Origin: CAWABB01 sp963780165
GTDB lineage: Bacteria; Bacteroidota; Ignavibacteria; UBA10030; UBA6906
Assembly: GCA_963780165.1 (NCBI GenBank)
Contig: CAWABB010000001.1
Coordinates: 744,001-808,000 of the forward strand
DNA length: 64,000 bases
Direction of reading: 5' to 3'
Made by a program: the position numbers and the translations under genes
Shown here: one piece after another, positions 17,614 through 25,189 of the stretch
How positions within the stretch are numbered: position 1 is the stretch's first letter
Layout: each line of letters opens with the position of its first letter
Notes under the pieces: generated by a model
Told to the model about the DNA's origin: nothing
Database searches by the model: none
Seen by the model: the letters and a program-made list of their open reading frames with translations, nothing else

Positions 17614-17703
17614 CTCGGTAGGGCCCAGGGGGACGGCACCCGCAGCTGTGAGGCTGCATCTCTTCCAGCCCTCCCACCCCCCCTGGATGCGCCCGGAAGG
17701 GAG

Positions 17704-17734
17704 TTGACTCGCCGGGAAAAGTCATATAGATTTG
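17704..17734 (+). promoter_or_regulatory. Promoter of the DUF1573 gene, predicted leaderless
   Basis: TTGACT (17704-17709), a 17-base spacer and TAGATT followed by TG (17727-17734). Six bases separate the -10 box from the ATG at 17739, so the expected start point is the A of the start codon. There is no ribosome binding site. Confidence 0.7.
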
Positions 17735-17738
17735 AACA

Positions 17739-18518
17739 ATGACAACAACAACCCTGGTCCCAATGAAAAACCCGGTCGAGAAGATCTCCAGCCCAGAGCG
17801 TATCCGTACGGTCCTCACCACCTGCGCCGCGATGCTCACCGCCTTCGCCGCGCTCCTCGCCTCATCGCCGGAAGCATCGGCGCAACCATCTCTCGAGGTG
17901 GTCGGCGGCACATCCCTCGCCCTCGACACGCTCTACCGCGGCCAGGTCGTCGAACGGATAGTCACGCTGAAGAACGCCGGGAACGAGACCCTGCTGATCG
18001 GCGAAGTCGCCGCTTCATGCGGATGCACGGGAACCGTCGCATCCACCGACCGCCTCACGCCTGGGTCAACCGGCTCACTCAAGGTGACGTTCAATGCGAA
18101 GAGCTTCAGCGGTCCGGTGAAGAAGACTATCACGGTGCGGTCGAACGATCCTGCCCATCCAGCGACCGTCATCGAACTCACGGCAACGGTCATCCAGGAA
18201 ATCGTTGTCGAGCCGCAGAGCTTCTGGTTCAAGGAGGCGGAAGTGGGTCGTGCATCGTCCGTGACGATCACCGTGAGTAATGCGGGGAAGACCCCGATCA
18301 AGCTCCTGAAGATCCGCACGTCAATGGAAGGACTGACGGTGAAGCTCCCGACCGAACCAGTGCTTCCGGGGAAGCAGGTCACGGTCACGGCAACGCTGAA
18401 GGCGCCGAAAGAGGCCGCCGTCATCTCCGATGCGGTCTACATCGAGACCTCCAGCCCGCGGCAGCCTGAGGTGTACATCCCCGTATTCGGAACCGCCAAG
18501 CAGTTCAAGTTCGAATAG
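17739..18518 (+). CDS. DUF1573 domain secreted protein
   Basis: The 259-residue protein has an N-terminal hydrophobic segment ending in S-A-Q (likely signal peptidase I site near residue 49). Two Ig-like units of the DUF1573/HYDIN type follow, with the hallmark S-C-G-C-T following L-L-I-G-E-V-A-A. DUF1573 proteins are abundant in Bacteroidota, are probably exported to the periplasm or surface, and have no known biochemical role. The start at 17739 has no leader (see promoter). An in-frame ATG at 17763 is an alternative but has no ribosome binding site either. A hairpin follows the gene at 18566. Confidence 0.85.
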   Translation: MTTTTLVPMKNPVEKISSPERIRTVLTTCAAMLTAFAALLASSPEASAQPSLEVVGGTSLALDTLYRGQVVERIVTLKNAGNETLLIGEVAASCGCTGTVASTDRLTPGSTGSLKVTFNAKSFSGPVKKTITVRSNDPAHPATVIELTATVIQEIVVEPQSFWFKEAEVGRASSVTITVSNAGKTPIKLLKIRTSMEGLTVKLPTEPVLPGKQVTVTATLKAPKEAAVISDAVYIETSSPRQPEVYIPVFGTAKQFKFE

Positions 18519-18565
18519 CCCCCGCAACAAACCCCGTCGTTTGACGTTTCTCCTGCAGGAGGGCG

Positions 18566-18586
18566 CCCCGGCGACAACCGCCGGGG
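18566..18586 (+). terminator. Hairpin after the DUF1573 gene
   Basis: CCCCGGCG-ACAAC-CGCCGGGG forms an 8-bp stem with a five-base loop, 47 bases after the stop. The following bases are only moderately T-rich (CCCTTTATT), so it is a probable but not ideal terminator. Confidence 0.55.
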
Positions 18587-18617
18587 AAGCCCTTTATTCT
18601 GCGTTTTTCGCCCCAGA

Positions 18618-18633
18618 CATCGGATGTCCGATG
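18618..18633. promoter_or_regulatory. Dyad upstream of the ECF sigma operon
   Basis: CATCGGA-TG-TCCGATG is a perfect 7-bp inverted repeat about 90 bases upstream of the sigma factor start. It could be an operator. The protein that binds it is unknown. Confidence 0.4.
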
Positions 18634-18722
18634 CCTGATAACTGATATTTCTTTCCTATCTGTCAACGAAAAAGCCCATTCGGGTGTCTAACCCGCAGAG
18701 CCATATACCGCAGGATACACGC

Positions 18723-19277
18723 ATGGGTGCTGCTGACGAGCAGCAATTGCTCCTGCGGGCACGCGAAGGCGATCGGAGCGCATTTCGCCTGCTCGTCGAG
18801 CACCACATCAGGGGGGCCTACGATGTCGCGTTCGGGTTCGTTCGCGATCACGACATCGCAGACGATATCGTCCAGGACGCTTTCCTGCGGGCGTTCGATG
18901 CGCTTGAGGAATTCAGGGGAGAAGCGAAGTTCTCGACGTGGCTGCACCGCATTGTTGTCAACCTCTCGCTGAACCGGGTGAAACGCGAACGAACGAAGGC
19001 CCTGCGCGAAGTGCCCATCATGAATGCCGTCCCGCTCATCAGCACAGACGGAGTCGATACCTCGGCGATCGACCTGCGGGGCCACCTCGAGCGGGCACTG
19101 CATGAGCTCCCCACGCTCCAGCGGGCCGTGGTGATCCTTCGTCACTACGAAGGGATGTCGACTGAACAGGTCAGCAGGATCCTGCAGTGTTCGGAAGGGA
19201 CGGTCAAGACCCATCTCTTCCGTGGGCTCAGCAAGATGCGATCGAAGCTACACTTTCTGAAGGACGAAGCGGGATGA
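18723..19277 (+). CDS. ECF (RpoE-type) RNA polymerase sigma factor
   Basis: About 184 residues contain region 2 (Y-D-V-A-F-G-F-V, D-I-A-D-D-I-V-Q-D-A-F-L-R-A-F) and region 4 (L-P-T-L-Q-R-A-V-V-I-L-R-H-Y-E-G, E-G-T-V-K-T-H-L-F-R-G-L) with no region 3, as in group 4 sigma factors. I prefer the ATG at 18723 with AGGA upstream; a GTG at 18684 in the same frame would add 13 residues. The stop overlaps the ATG of the anti-sigma gene (ATGA). It should direct transcription of an envelope stress regulon when released by that anti-sigma factor. Confidence 0.9.
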   Translation: MGAADEQQLLLRAREGDRSAFRLLVEHHIRGAYDVAFGFVRDHDIADDIVQDAFLRAFDALEEFRGEAKFSTWLHRIVVNLSLNRVKRERTKALREVPIMNAVPLISTDGVDTSAIDLRGHLERALHELPTLQRAVVILRHYEGMSTEQVSRILQCSEGTVKTHLFRGLSKMRSKLHFLKDEAG

Positions 19278-20077
19278 AATCGCACGGAGGGATACAGGAC
19301 ACGCTGTACGACTTCGTGATGAACGACCTGAGCGCGGAGGAAATGGAGGCCGTGAGGGTCCACCTTCGTACGTGCGCGGACTGCCGTGCCGCGGTCGACG
19401 AGCTCGAACAGGTCGTGGGGGCGGTCCCCCGGCCGCAGGAGCGACCGAGCGACCGCGTGGACGAAGCACACTGGGCGGAACTCGCCGCGAGGATCGAACG
19501 GAACCTCCCGTCCACCCGACCTGCCACGCGCACGCATGCCCTGACGCTGCTGGAGCGACTCCTGGTGCTCCTGCCATCCCCCCGCCCCGCCGTCGCGTTC
19601 ACCCTCGCGACGCTCGTCCTTGCCGTGACGGCCGCGCTCGTGATCCGCCCGTGGGAGCGCCAGAAACCTGTCGAGGATACGTCAGTCACGCAGGCCGAAC
19701 CGATCGAGCAGGACTCGGCGGCCGAGGCCGACATCTCGGTCCATTTCCGCCGCTCGAAGAACCTCCTCGTGGGGCTCACGAACAAGCCGGTCGAATCCGA
19801 GGCAATGACAGATCTCTCGGTCGAGCGTGAGGCGTCGCGACGGCTCCTGGCTGACAACCGTCGTTACCGTTCTGAAGTGCTGGACCCGCAATCGTCGGAG
19901 GTCCTGGCCGATCTCGAAAAGATCATGATCGAAGTCGCAAACTCGCGGGAGCACGCGCCCGCGTCGGAACTCTACCTCATTCGGCAAGGGATCCGTCAAC
20001 AGAATTTGCTGTTCAAGGTCCGGATGGCGGAGCAGCTCTCGTCGAGAGGGATGATCGTCCGCGCCTCCGGGCGATGA
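19274..20077 (+). CDS. Zinc-finger anti-sigma factor with one membrane span
   Basis: The 267-residue protein begins M-K-S-H-G-G-I-Q-D and has the zf-HC2 motif H-x-x-x-C-x-x-C (H-L-R-T-C-A-D-C, about residues 34-41). One membrane span follows near residues 115-135 (V-A-F-T-L-A-T-L-V-L-A-V-T-A-A-L-V-I) and then a periplasmic domain with charged helices. This is the usual layout of anti-sigma factors that hold an ECF sigma at the membrane. It is translationally coupled to the sigma gene by a four-base overlap. Confidence 0.85.
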   Translation: MKSHGGIQDTLYDFVMNDLSAEEMEAVRVHLRTCADCRAAVDELEQVVGAVPRPQERPSDRVDEAHWAELAARIERNLPSTRPATRTHALTLLERLLVLLPSPRPAVAFTLATLVLAVTAALVIRPWERQKPVEDTSVTQAEPIEQDSAAEADISVHFRRSKNLLVGLTNKPVESEAMTDLSVEREASRRLLADNRRYRSEVLDPQSSEVLADLEKIMIEVANSREHAPASELYLIRQGIRQQNLLFKVRMAEQLSSRGMIVRASGR

Positions 20078-20093
20078 TGTGGAGGAAGTGAGC

Positions 20094-21209
20094 ATGAAAC
20101 GATTGAGCATAATGTGTGGGGCGATCGTGGTCCTGGGGGTGGCGTTTGCCGCGGCCTCGTATGGGCAATCCGAAGCCACGAGGTTCTCGTTCGCATTCGT
20201 GGGCGCCCCGCGGGCCGGAGCAGACGAAGCTCCCGACGATCCGGGCTATGCTGCGTACCGCGAAGGATATGCGAAGATCCTCAACGAGGAGTGGGAGACC
20301 GCGCGGGCGATCTTCGACGAGCTGAGGGAAAAGCACCCGAAGAGCCGGTATGCCGACGACGCCCAGTACTGGTCCGCGTACGCGCTCGTCCACACGGACC
20401 GGTCGCGCGCGATTGACGCATACCGCGCATTCATCAAGCAGAACCCCCGAAGCCGTTACGTCGACGACGCCGTCGTAGATCTCGCGGAGCTCCAGCCGGG
20501 CGACCTGCGCAGCATGATCCCGCCGGCACACCTCGAGGATGCAGCGGGGGCCCCCGAAGCCATGTATGAGCAGCAGCGCGCGATCGAGGCCGCACTCGCC
20601 AGGCAGGAGCGGGTTCTCAAACGGCAGCAGGAGGAGATGAGGCGATACATGTTCATCTCCCCCAATGCGATCGTGAAGCCCCGCATCCCGGACCGGGAGG
20701 AACTTGCCCCCGCGGTGGAGCTGAAGATCGAGGCTCTCCGCGCTCTCGGCCATGCCCCCGGAACCCCCGCTGCTTTCGAGAAGCTGCGCGTCATCGCAAC
20801 CGACAACCGCCAGCCCGAGCAGGTGCGAGAGGTGGCGCTCGAGTCGGCGGCGCGCTTCCGCGATCCGGAGGTACTCTCGTTCCTTGTAACCGTCGCGCGC
20901 TCTGACTCGAGCCGCGACCTGCAGGTTCTGGCCGTCGACCTGATCGGCGAACACCGGGCGGCCAAGAACGAACGCGTCGAAAGGCTGATCGACCTCTACG
21001 AGGACGTGCCGCGAGCCCGACAGGAGCAGCGCAAGGCCATCTTCTATTCGATCGCCGGCATCGGGAACGACCGCGCCGTGGATTTCCTCAAGACCGTCGC
21101 CGTTTCGGACGAGGACTACGACCTCCGCCGCGAGGCGGTGTTCTACCTCGGCGGCATCGGGACCGAGCGCGCCCGCTCCGCCCTCTTCGAAATTCTGAAA
21201 GATGAATAG
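20094..21209 (+). CDS. Periplasmic tetratricopeptide plus HEAT-repeat protein
   Basis: The 371-residue protein starts M-K-R-L-S-I with a signal peptide (cleavage near A-A-S-Y-G-Q). It has a tetratricopeptide-like section (Y-A-K-I-L-N-E-E-W-E-T-A-R-A-I-F-D-E-L, then D-A-Q-Y-W-S-A-Y-A-L) in the first 130 residues, a short coiled coil (R-Q-E-R-V-L-K-R-Q-Q-E-E-M) and five or so HEAT/PBS-like helical repeats at the C-terminus. No catalytic motif is visible, so it is probably a scaffold. It lies 16 bases after the anti-sigma gene with GGAGG upstream, so it belongs to the same operon and may sense or report envelope state. Confidence 0.75.
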   Translation: MKRLSIMCGAIVVLGVAFAAASYGQSEATRFSFAFVGAPRAGADEAPDDPGYAAYREGYAKILNEEWETARAIFDELREKHPKSRYADDAQYWSAYALVHTDRSRAIDAYRAFIKQNPRSRYVDDAVVDLAELQPGDLRSMIPPAHLEDAAGAPEAMYEQQRAIEAALARQERVLKRQQEEMRRYMFISPNAIVKPRIPDREELAPAVELKIEALRALGHAPGTPAAFEKLRVIATDNRQPEQVREVALESAARFRDPEVLSFLVTVARSDSSRDLQVLAVDLIGEHRAAKNERVERLIDLYEDVPRARQEQRKAIFYSIAGIGNDRAVDFLKTVAVSDEDYDLRREAVFYLGGIGTERARSALFEILKDE

Positions 21210-21239
21210 CGGAACGATGTCAACCGTTCGGCAGGCCGC

Positions 21240-21254
21240 GTTGTCTAAGACAAC
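21240..21254. promoter_or_regulatory. Dyad upstream of the PDZ gene
   Basis: GTTGTC-TAA-GACAAC is a perfect 6-bp inverted repeat in the 78-base gap before the PDZ protein, compatible with an operator or a short mRNA hairpin. Confidence 0.35.
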
Positions 21255-21287
21255 ACAGCCACCATACAACGTGCGGAAGGAGAGACA

Positions 21288-22304
21288 ATGATATTCCAGG
21301 TGCTTGCAGCGGCCACCGTCGCCGGCATGATCATGACATCCACGTCGTGCGCGCAACGGGAACGGGACGCCGAACATGAGTACGAGGTCGCAGTGGCCTC
21401 ATCCGAGAAGCGCGCATGGCTCGGCGTTTCGATCGAAGACATGAGCGAGCGGCTCGCCCGGCGGATGAACGTGAAGACCGAGAAGGGGGCGCTGGTCAAC
21501 TCGGTCTCGGACGACAGCCCGGCCGAGAAGGCGGGTATCAAGGAGGACGACATCATCGTGTCGTTCAACGGAAAGACGATCGACGATGCCGGCGATCTGA
21601 CACGAGCCGTCGCGAAGGCGGAACCCGGCAAGGCGGCCGAGTGCGTGGTGATGCGCCGGAACGACCGGAAGTCGATCCAGGTGACGGTGGCGAAGCCGCC
21701 GAAGCACGCGATCGCGTGGGCGCCGCAGGCACCCGGGGCCCCCCTGGCGCTCATGGCACCGGGCCATTTCAACTTCATGGGCGGGGGGACGCTCGGGCTG
21801 AGCGTGATGGATCTGAACCGCCAGCTGGCCGAATACTTCGAGATTCCTGGTGGGCGAGGAATTCTCGTGAGCGAGGTGGAGAAAGAGGGGCCCGGAGCAA
21901 AAGCCGGTCTGAAAGCGGGGGACGTCATCGTGAGCCTAGGGTCGGTCGATGTGGACGATATTGACGACTTGCACTGGGCGTTAGGTGAATCCAAAGCGGG
22001 TGATACCGTCACGGTGGGATATGTCAGGAAAGGAGTCCGCAGGAGCTCAACGGTGACCGTCGATGAGGACTCGAATCCGAAGGTCTACCGTTTCCGGTCG
22101 CACGCAGCTCCGGAGTTCAATTTCGACTTCGACCTTGAGGGCTTGCGTGAGGAGGGCATCAGGATGAAGGAGCATCAGGAGCAGCTCCAGCAGGAGCTCA
22201 AGCGCGTGCAGGAAGAGGTCAAGAAAAAGGGCACCGAAGCGAAGCGCGAGGCCGAGCATGCCGCGCAGGAACTCAAGAAGGTGATGCGGACGCGAACGAT
22301 CTAG
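21288..22304 (+). CDS. Envelope protein with two PDZ domains and a C-terminal coiled coil, no protease domain
   Basis: The 338-residue protein has a short signal sequence with a likely lipobox (T-S-C at about residue 21). PDZ 1 (W-L-G-V-S-I-E-D, then S-P-A-E-K-A-G-I-K-E-D-D-I-I) and PDZ 2 (L-G-L-S-V-M-D, then G-P-G-A-K-A-G-L-K-A-G-D-V-I) follow, and about 60 charged residues (E-H-Q-E-Q-L-Q-Q-E-L-K-R) form a coiled coil. DegP-like proteases have such PDZ pairs, but no trypsin-like domain is present. AAGGAGAG precedes the ATG. It is the last gene of the sigma operon. Its final 22 codons are partly duplicated downstream (22366 onwards). Confidence 0.82.
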   Translation: MIFQVLAAATVAGMIMTSTSCAQRERDAEHEYEVAVASSEKRAWLGVSIEDMSERLARRMNVKTEKGALVNSVSDDSPAEKAGIKEDDIIVSFNGKTIDDAGDLTRAVAKAEPGKAAECVVMRRNDRKSIQVTVAKPPKHAIAWAPQAPGAPLALMAPGHFNFMGGGTLGLSVMDLNRQLAEYFEIPGGRGILVSEVEKEGPGAKAGLKAGDVIVSLGSVDVDDIDDLHWALGESKAGDTVTVGYVRKGVRRSSTVTVDEDSNPKVYRFRSHAAPEFNFDFDLEGLREEGIRMKEHQEQLQQELKRVQEEVKKKGTEAKREAEHAAQELKKVMRTRTI

Positions 22305-22336
22305 ATCTGTAACCTCTGTGTGTATACAAACTATGT

Positions 22337-22354
22337 GCGTCACCTAGGTGACGC
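22337..22354. repeat. GTGCGTCAC-type palindrome, copy 6
   Basis: Only the 18-bp core GCGTCACCTAGGTGACGC is symmetric here; the outer bases (TGTG...TCTT) no longer pair. It lies 32 bases after the PDZ stop codon. Confidence 0.9.
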
Positions 22355-22462
22355 TCTTGTGGGCAGCGAAGCGCGCGGCCGAGCGTGCCGCGTAGGAAGT
22401 CAATAGGGTGATCGGGCGCGGAAGATCTGAAAATGTAACCTATGTGTGTGTACAAACCATGT

Positions 22463-22480
22463 GCGTCACCTAGGTGACGC
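22463..22480. repeat. GTGCGTCAC-type palindrome, copy 7
   Basis: The 18-bp core again, in the second unit of the tandem duplication, between the convergent PDZ and DUF5916 genes. Confidence 0.9.
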
Positions 22481-22547
22481 TCTTGTGGGCAGGGCTTGTG
22501 GGCAGGGGCAGGTGTGGGCAGTGCGGGCAAGGCAAGGGGGCAGGGTG

Positions 22548-24992
22548 TCAGATTTCCAGCCAGTAGTTTACCTTCAACAGCACCACGTTCGCCGGCGGGA
22601 GGCGGAATGCGCCCCGCATTCCATCGGCGAGCGATCCGCCGGGTGGGGCGTCGCCCGCGTCCTTCGCGTGCGACCAGACAAGATACAGTGTGCTGCCAGG
22701 CCGGTATTCCCACCGGAACACGACGTTCCCGATGATGGACTGTGACAGAAAATCCGGCGACCCCGCATACGCATACGGCTCGAAACTGGACGGCGTCGTA
22801 AGCCGCCTGAAATTCTTGTATGCTCCCTGCGCAACAAACACCTGCCCGTAGAACTGAAGGGTCAGGTCGCGCGTAAAGACCACCGTTCCCCGCATCTGGA
22901 AATCGATCTGATCAGTTGAGCGATCCCCAAAGATGCTGGCGGTCCCGCCGGACAGGGCAAGATTCTCGACCCACGCCTCCTGATCCCGCGTGCGCTGGTA
23001 CTCCGTCTCCAGGTCGAGTTGAAACCAGCCCATCGGGCGGATCTCAATTCCCACTTCCGTCGCGCTGAACTCTTTTTGCAGGTCGTCCCATCCGAATCGT
23101 TGCCCGAAGCTGAAGCTGACAGGGTCGCGATCATCGGTCGAGAGGAATGCGGCGGCGGATCCCGCTAGCGGCCGGTCATACAGTCCGTTGCCGCGCGTTT
23201 CCCGGTCGTCGTACTCTCCGGCGTCGTAGCCCACGTCGGCGTTCAGCTCCCAGAAGTTTCTGAATATGCACTCGCCCGCCAGCCGCGCCTCGCGGTTGAT
23301 ATTGGCGCCGTCGAAGTTCGAGCGTTCGTGAAGGCTCAGGTCGACTGCGTAGCTCTGAAACCATGCACCCGGGATATCTTCCTTGTAGGCGATGCTACCC
23401 ATCAGGCCGTAGTCGTTCGGCCGTCTGAAGAAGCCGACGTCGTTGACGTTGTACCGCGGCGTAGTGAAATCCGTCCCCACTTCCCAGAGCCAGTGTAGCG
23501 CAGCCACGCGTTCCAGCTGGATCCTCCCTGCCGTGCCGGTGATGTACGCATCACCGCCGTTGGTCGTGGACGACCCCGCGAGGAACCCGTCGAGCAGATA
23601 CGCGTTCTCCCCGAACCGCAGCGCCCAGTCCGCGCCGGCGGTAAGCGCGGGCCGGCGATCTTCTTTCAGCGTCGCCGTCGCAATGCCGCCGATCGTCGAC
23701 ATGGGCGCCACCTCCTGCCGCAGGCGCACGACCGTGAAGGAGGCGAGCGGCTCAACGAGAGTGCTCGAGCTGGTCCCGGCCGCATCCCGGACCGTCGCCC
23801 ACTCTCGCTGCGTCACCGCCTGCAGCGCGCCGATGGAGAGGCCGTTCGACAGCCGGCCGGTCAATTTCGCGGCACCGACGATCCCCACCGCGGGCGCGAC
23901 CTCCTCCACGCCCGACCCGTCCGGAACCTCGATCGCTTCGGGGTCGATGGCCCGACCGATGCGCCTCGAGTAGAACAGGCCGGACCCCCCGCCGAACGTC
24001 GGGAAGCTGATGATCGGGAACCCTTCGATAAAGAACGGACGCTGCTCGGGGTAGAACGTCTCGATGGTCGAGAGGTTCAGCACGGCGGGATCCGCTTCGA
24101 CCTGTCCGAAATCGGGACGAACGGTCATGTCGAGCGTGAGGTTGCTTCCGATGCCGTATTTGAGGTCCAGCCCCGCGTCGAAGCGCGTGCGGTCGACCGG
24201 CAGGACGGTCTCGGTCCCGGGAGCGTGCCGGTACTCGGCGACCCCGAAGGGGAGCAGCTGCAGCGGGCGCGTCCGCGGGAGGCCCTGCAGACCTCGCAAC
24301 TCGCCGAAGCGTGAGACGAATCCGCCTTCGCTTTTCGGAGAGTGCGCCCATCGGGAAGACTCGTTCAGTCGGGTGATGTACCGGGTGAAGTTGATCCCCC
24401 AGATCTGTTCTGTCGTGTCGTCGGTCTCTTCATAATAGCGGAGCATGCTGAACGGGATCTTCAGCTCGGCCGACCAGCCCGACTCGCCGCGCGACACCTG
24501 CAGGTCCCACACGGCGTCCCACGTTGGGTCCTCCGCTTCGCCGTCATCGTACTGGAGGATGTCGACCTTCACGCCGGCGGGATTGAACGAAAACTCATAG
24601 GCGCTCAGGCGGTCACGATCGGCGTCGATCCGGACGGAGGCCCAGTCGGACGGGACTTCATCGTCGCGCCGCGCGAGCCGGGCGACGATGCGCTCGGGGT
24701 GCGAATCGAAGCACATGACGCCGAAGTACAGGGCTTCACCGTCGAACAGGATGCGGACTTCGGTGCGTTCCGACGCCGAATCGCCATCGACCGGATCGCG
24801 CTGGGTGAAGCCCGTTGCGGGCCGGGCGGCATTCCAGACAGGGTCGTTCAGGACCCCGTCCACGACGGGGGGAGTCTCGGTGCGAACGGCCGTGACGCTA
24901 CGGGAGTCATTGCCGGCGAACGCCAGGTGGGAGAGGACCGCGAGGGTGAGGGCCGTAAGCCGGGGAACGTAGCGCATATCAACGCCAAACAT
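22548..24992 (-). CDS. DUF5916 outer-membrane beta-barrel with N-terminal CBM9-like domain
   Basis: About 814 residues begin with a signal peptide (V-P-R-L-T-A-L-T-L-A-V-L-S-H-L-A-F-A). An N-terminal CBM9/DOMON-like beta-sandwich follows (P-P-V-V-D-G-V-L-N-D-P-V-W, about 30-210), then a DUF5916 region rich in alternating beta strands that ends in an aromatic residue pattern (K-V-N-Y-W-L-E-I), as in outer-membrane barrels. The family is widespread in Bacteroidota and Gemmatimonadota and its role is unknown; surface binding of carbohydrate or hydrolase partners is possible. I start at 24992 (M-F-G-V-D-M-R-Y); the longer ORF to 25160 adds a non-conserved leader that runs into the divergent promoter. 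Confidence 0.8.
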   Translation of the reverse strand: MFGVDMRYVPRLTALTLAVLSHLAFAGNDSRSVTAVRTETPPVVDGVLNDPVWNAARPATGFTQRDPVDGDSASERTEVRILFDGEALYFGVMCFDSHPERIVARLARRDDEVPSDWASVRIDADRDRLSAYEFSFNPAGVKVDILQYDDGEAEDPTWDAVWDLQVSRGESGWSAELKIPFSMLRYYEETDDTTEQIWGINFTRYITRLNESSRWAHSPKSEGGFVSRFGELRGLQGLPRTRPLQLLPFGVAEYRHAPGTETVLPVDRTRFDAGLDLKYGIGSNLTLDMTVRPDFGQVEADPAVLNLSTIETFYPEQRPFFIEGFPIISFPTFGGGSGLFYSRRIGRAIDPEAIEVPDGSGVEEVAPAVGIVGAAKLTGRLSNGLSIGALQAVTQREWATVRDAAGTSSSTLVEPLASFTVVRLRQEVAPMSTIGGIATATLKEDRRPALTAGADWALRFGENAYLLDGFLAGSSTTNGGDAYITGTAGRIQLERVAALHWLWEVGTDFTTPRYNVNDVGFFRRPNDYGLMGSIAYKEDIPGAWFQSYAVDLSLHERSNFDGANINREARLAGECIFRNFWELNADVGYDAGEYDDRETRGNGLYDRPLAGSAAAFLSTDDRDPVSFSFGQRFGWDDLQKEFSATEVGIEIRPMGWFQLDLETEYQRTRDQEAWVENLALSGGTASIFGDRSTDQIDFQMRGTVVFTRDLTLQFYGQVFVAQGAYKNFRRLTTPSSFEPYAYAGSPDFLSQSIIGNVVFRWEYRPGSTLYLVWSHAKDAGDAPPGGSLADGMRGAFRLPPANVVLLKVNYWLEI

Positions 24993-25058
24993 ACGGAAGA
25001 CGCCCTGAACATTCAATTCCGGGCCTGCACCGCTAGCGTGGCGCGGGCTGCAGTCTGG

Positions 25059-25087
25059 TTGACCCGACGCTTTTTTTTTCGTATATC
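25059..25087 (+). promoter_or_regulatory. Promoter of the lipoprotein gene at 25190
   Basis: TTGACC (25059-25064), a 17-base spacer containing nine Ts and TATATC (25082-25087). The predicted start near 25094 leaves a leader of about 96 bases. Confidence 0.55.
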
Positions 25088-25189
25088 TACCCCGCGGCAT
25101 CGCTGTCACTCCGCGACCGTTATGGTCGGCCTTCACTCCACTGTCATCGACAACACACACTTCTCAATACACAACTCGAGGAAATGTCA

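Larger units (their letters stand above)
22239..22490. repeat. Tandem duplication of the PDZ gene 3' end with its palindrome
   Basis: A unit of about 126 bp runs from inside the PDZ gene (22239, GCGAAGCGCG) through its stop codon and a palindrome to about 22361. A diverged second copy runs from 22366 to about 22490; it keeps the palindrome and the flank GTGCGTCACC...CTCTTGTGGGCA but has lost the reading frame. The rest of the gap to 22547 is G-rich (GGGCAGG repeats) and holds no gene. Confidence 0.85.

Noticed and set aside
21211..21246. GGAAC as the -35 of an ECF-type promoter before the PDZ gene
   Set aside because: No matching -10 (GTC or TCTGA type) lies 16-17 bases downstream; the nearest GTTGTC is 24 bases away and is part of a dyad.
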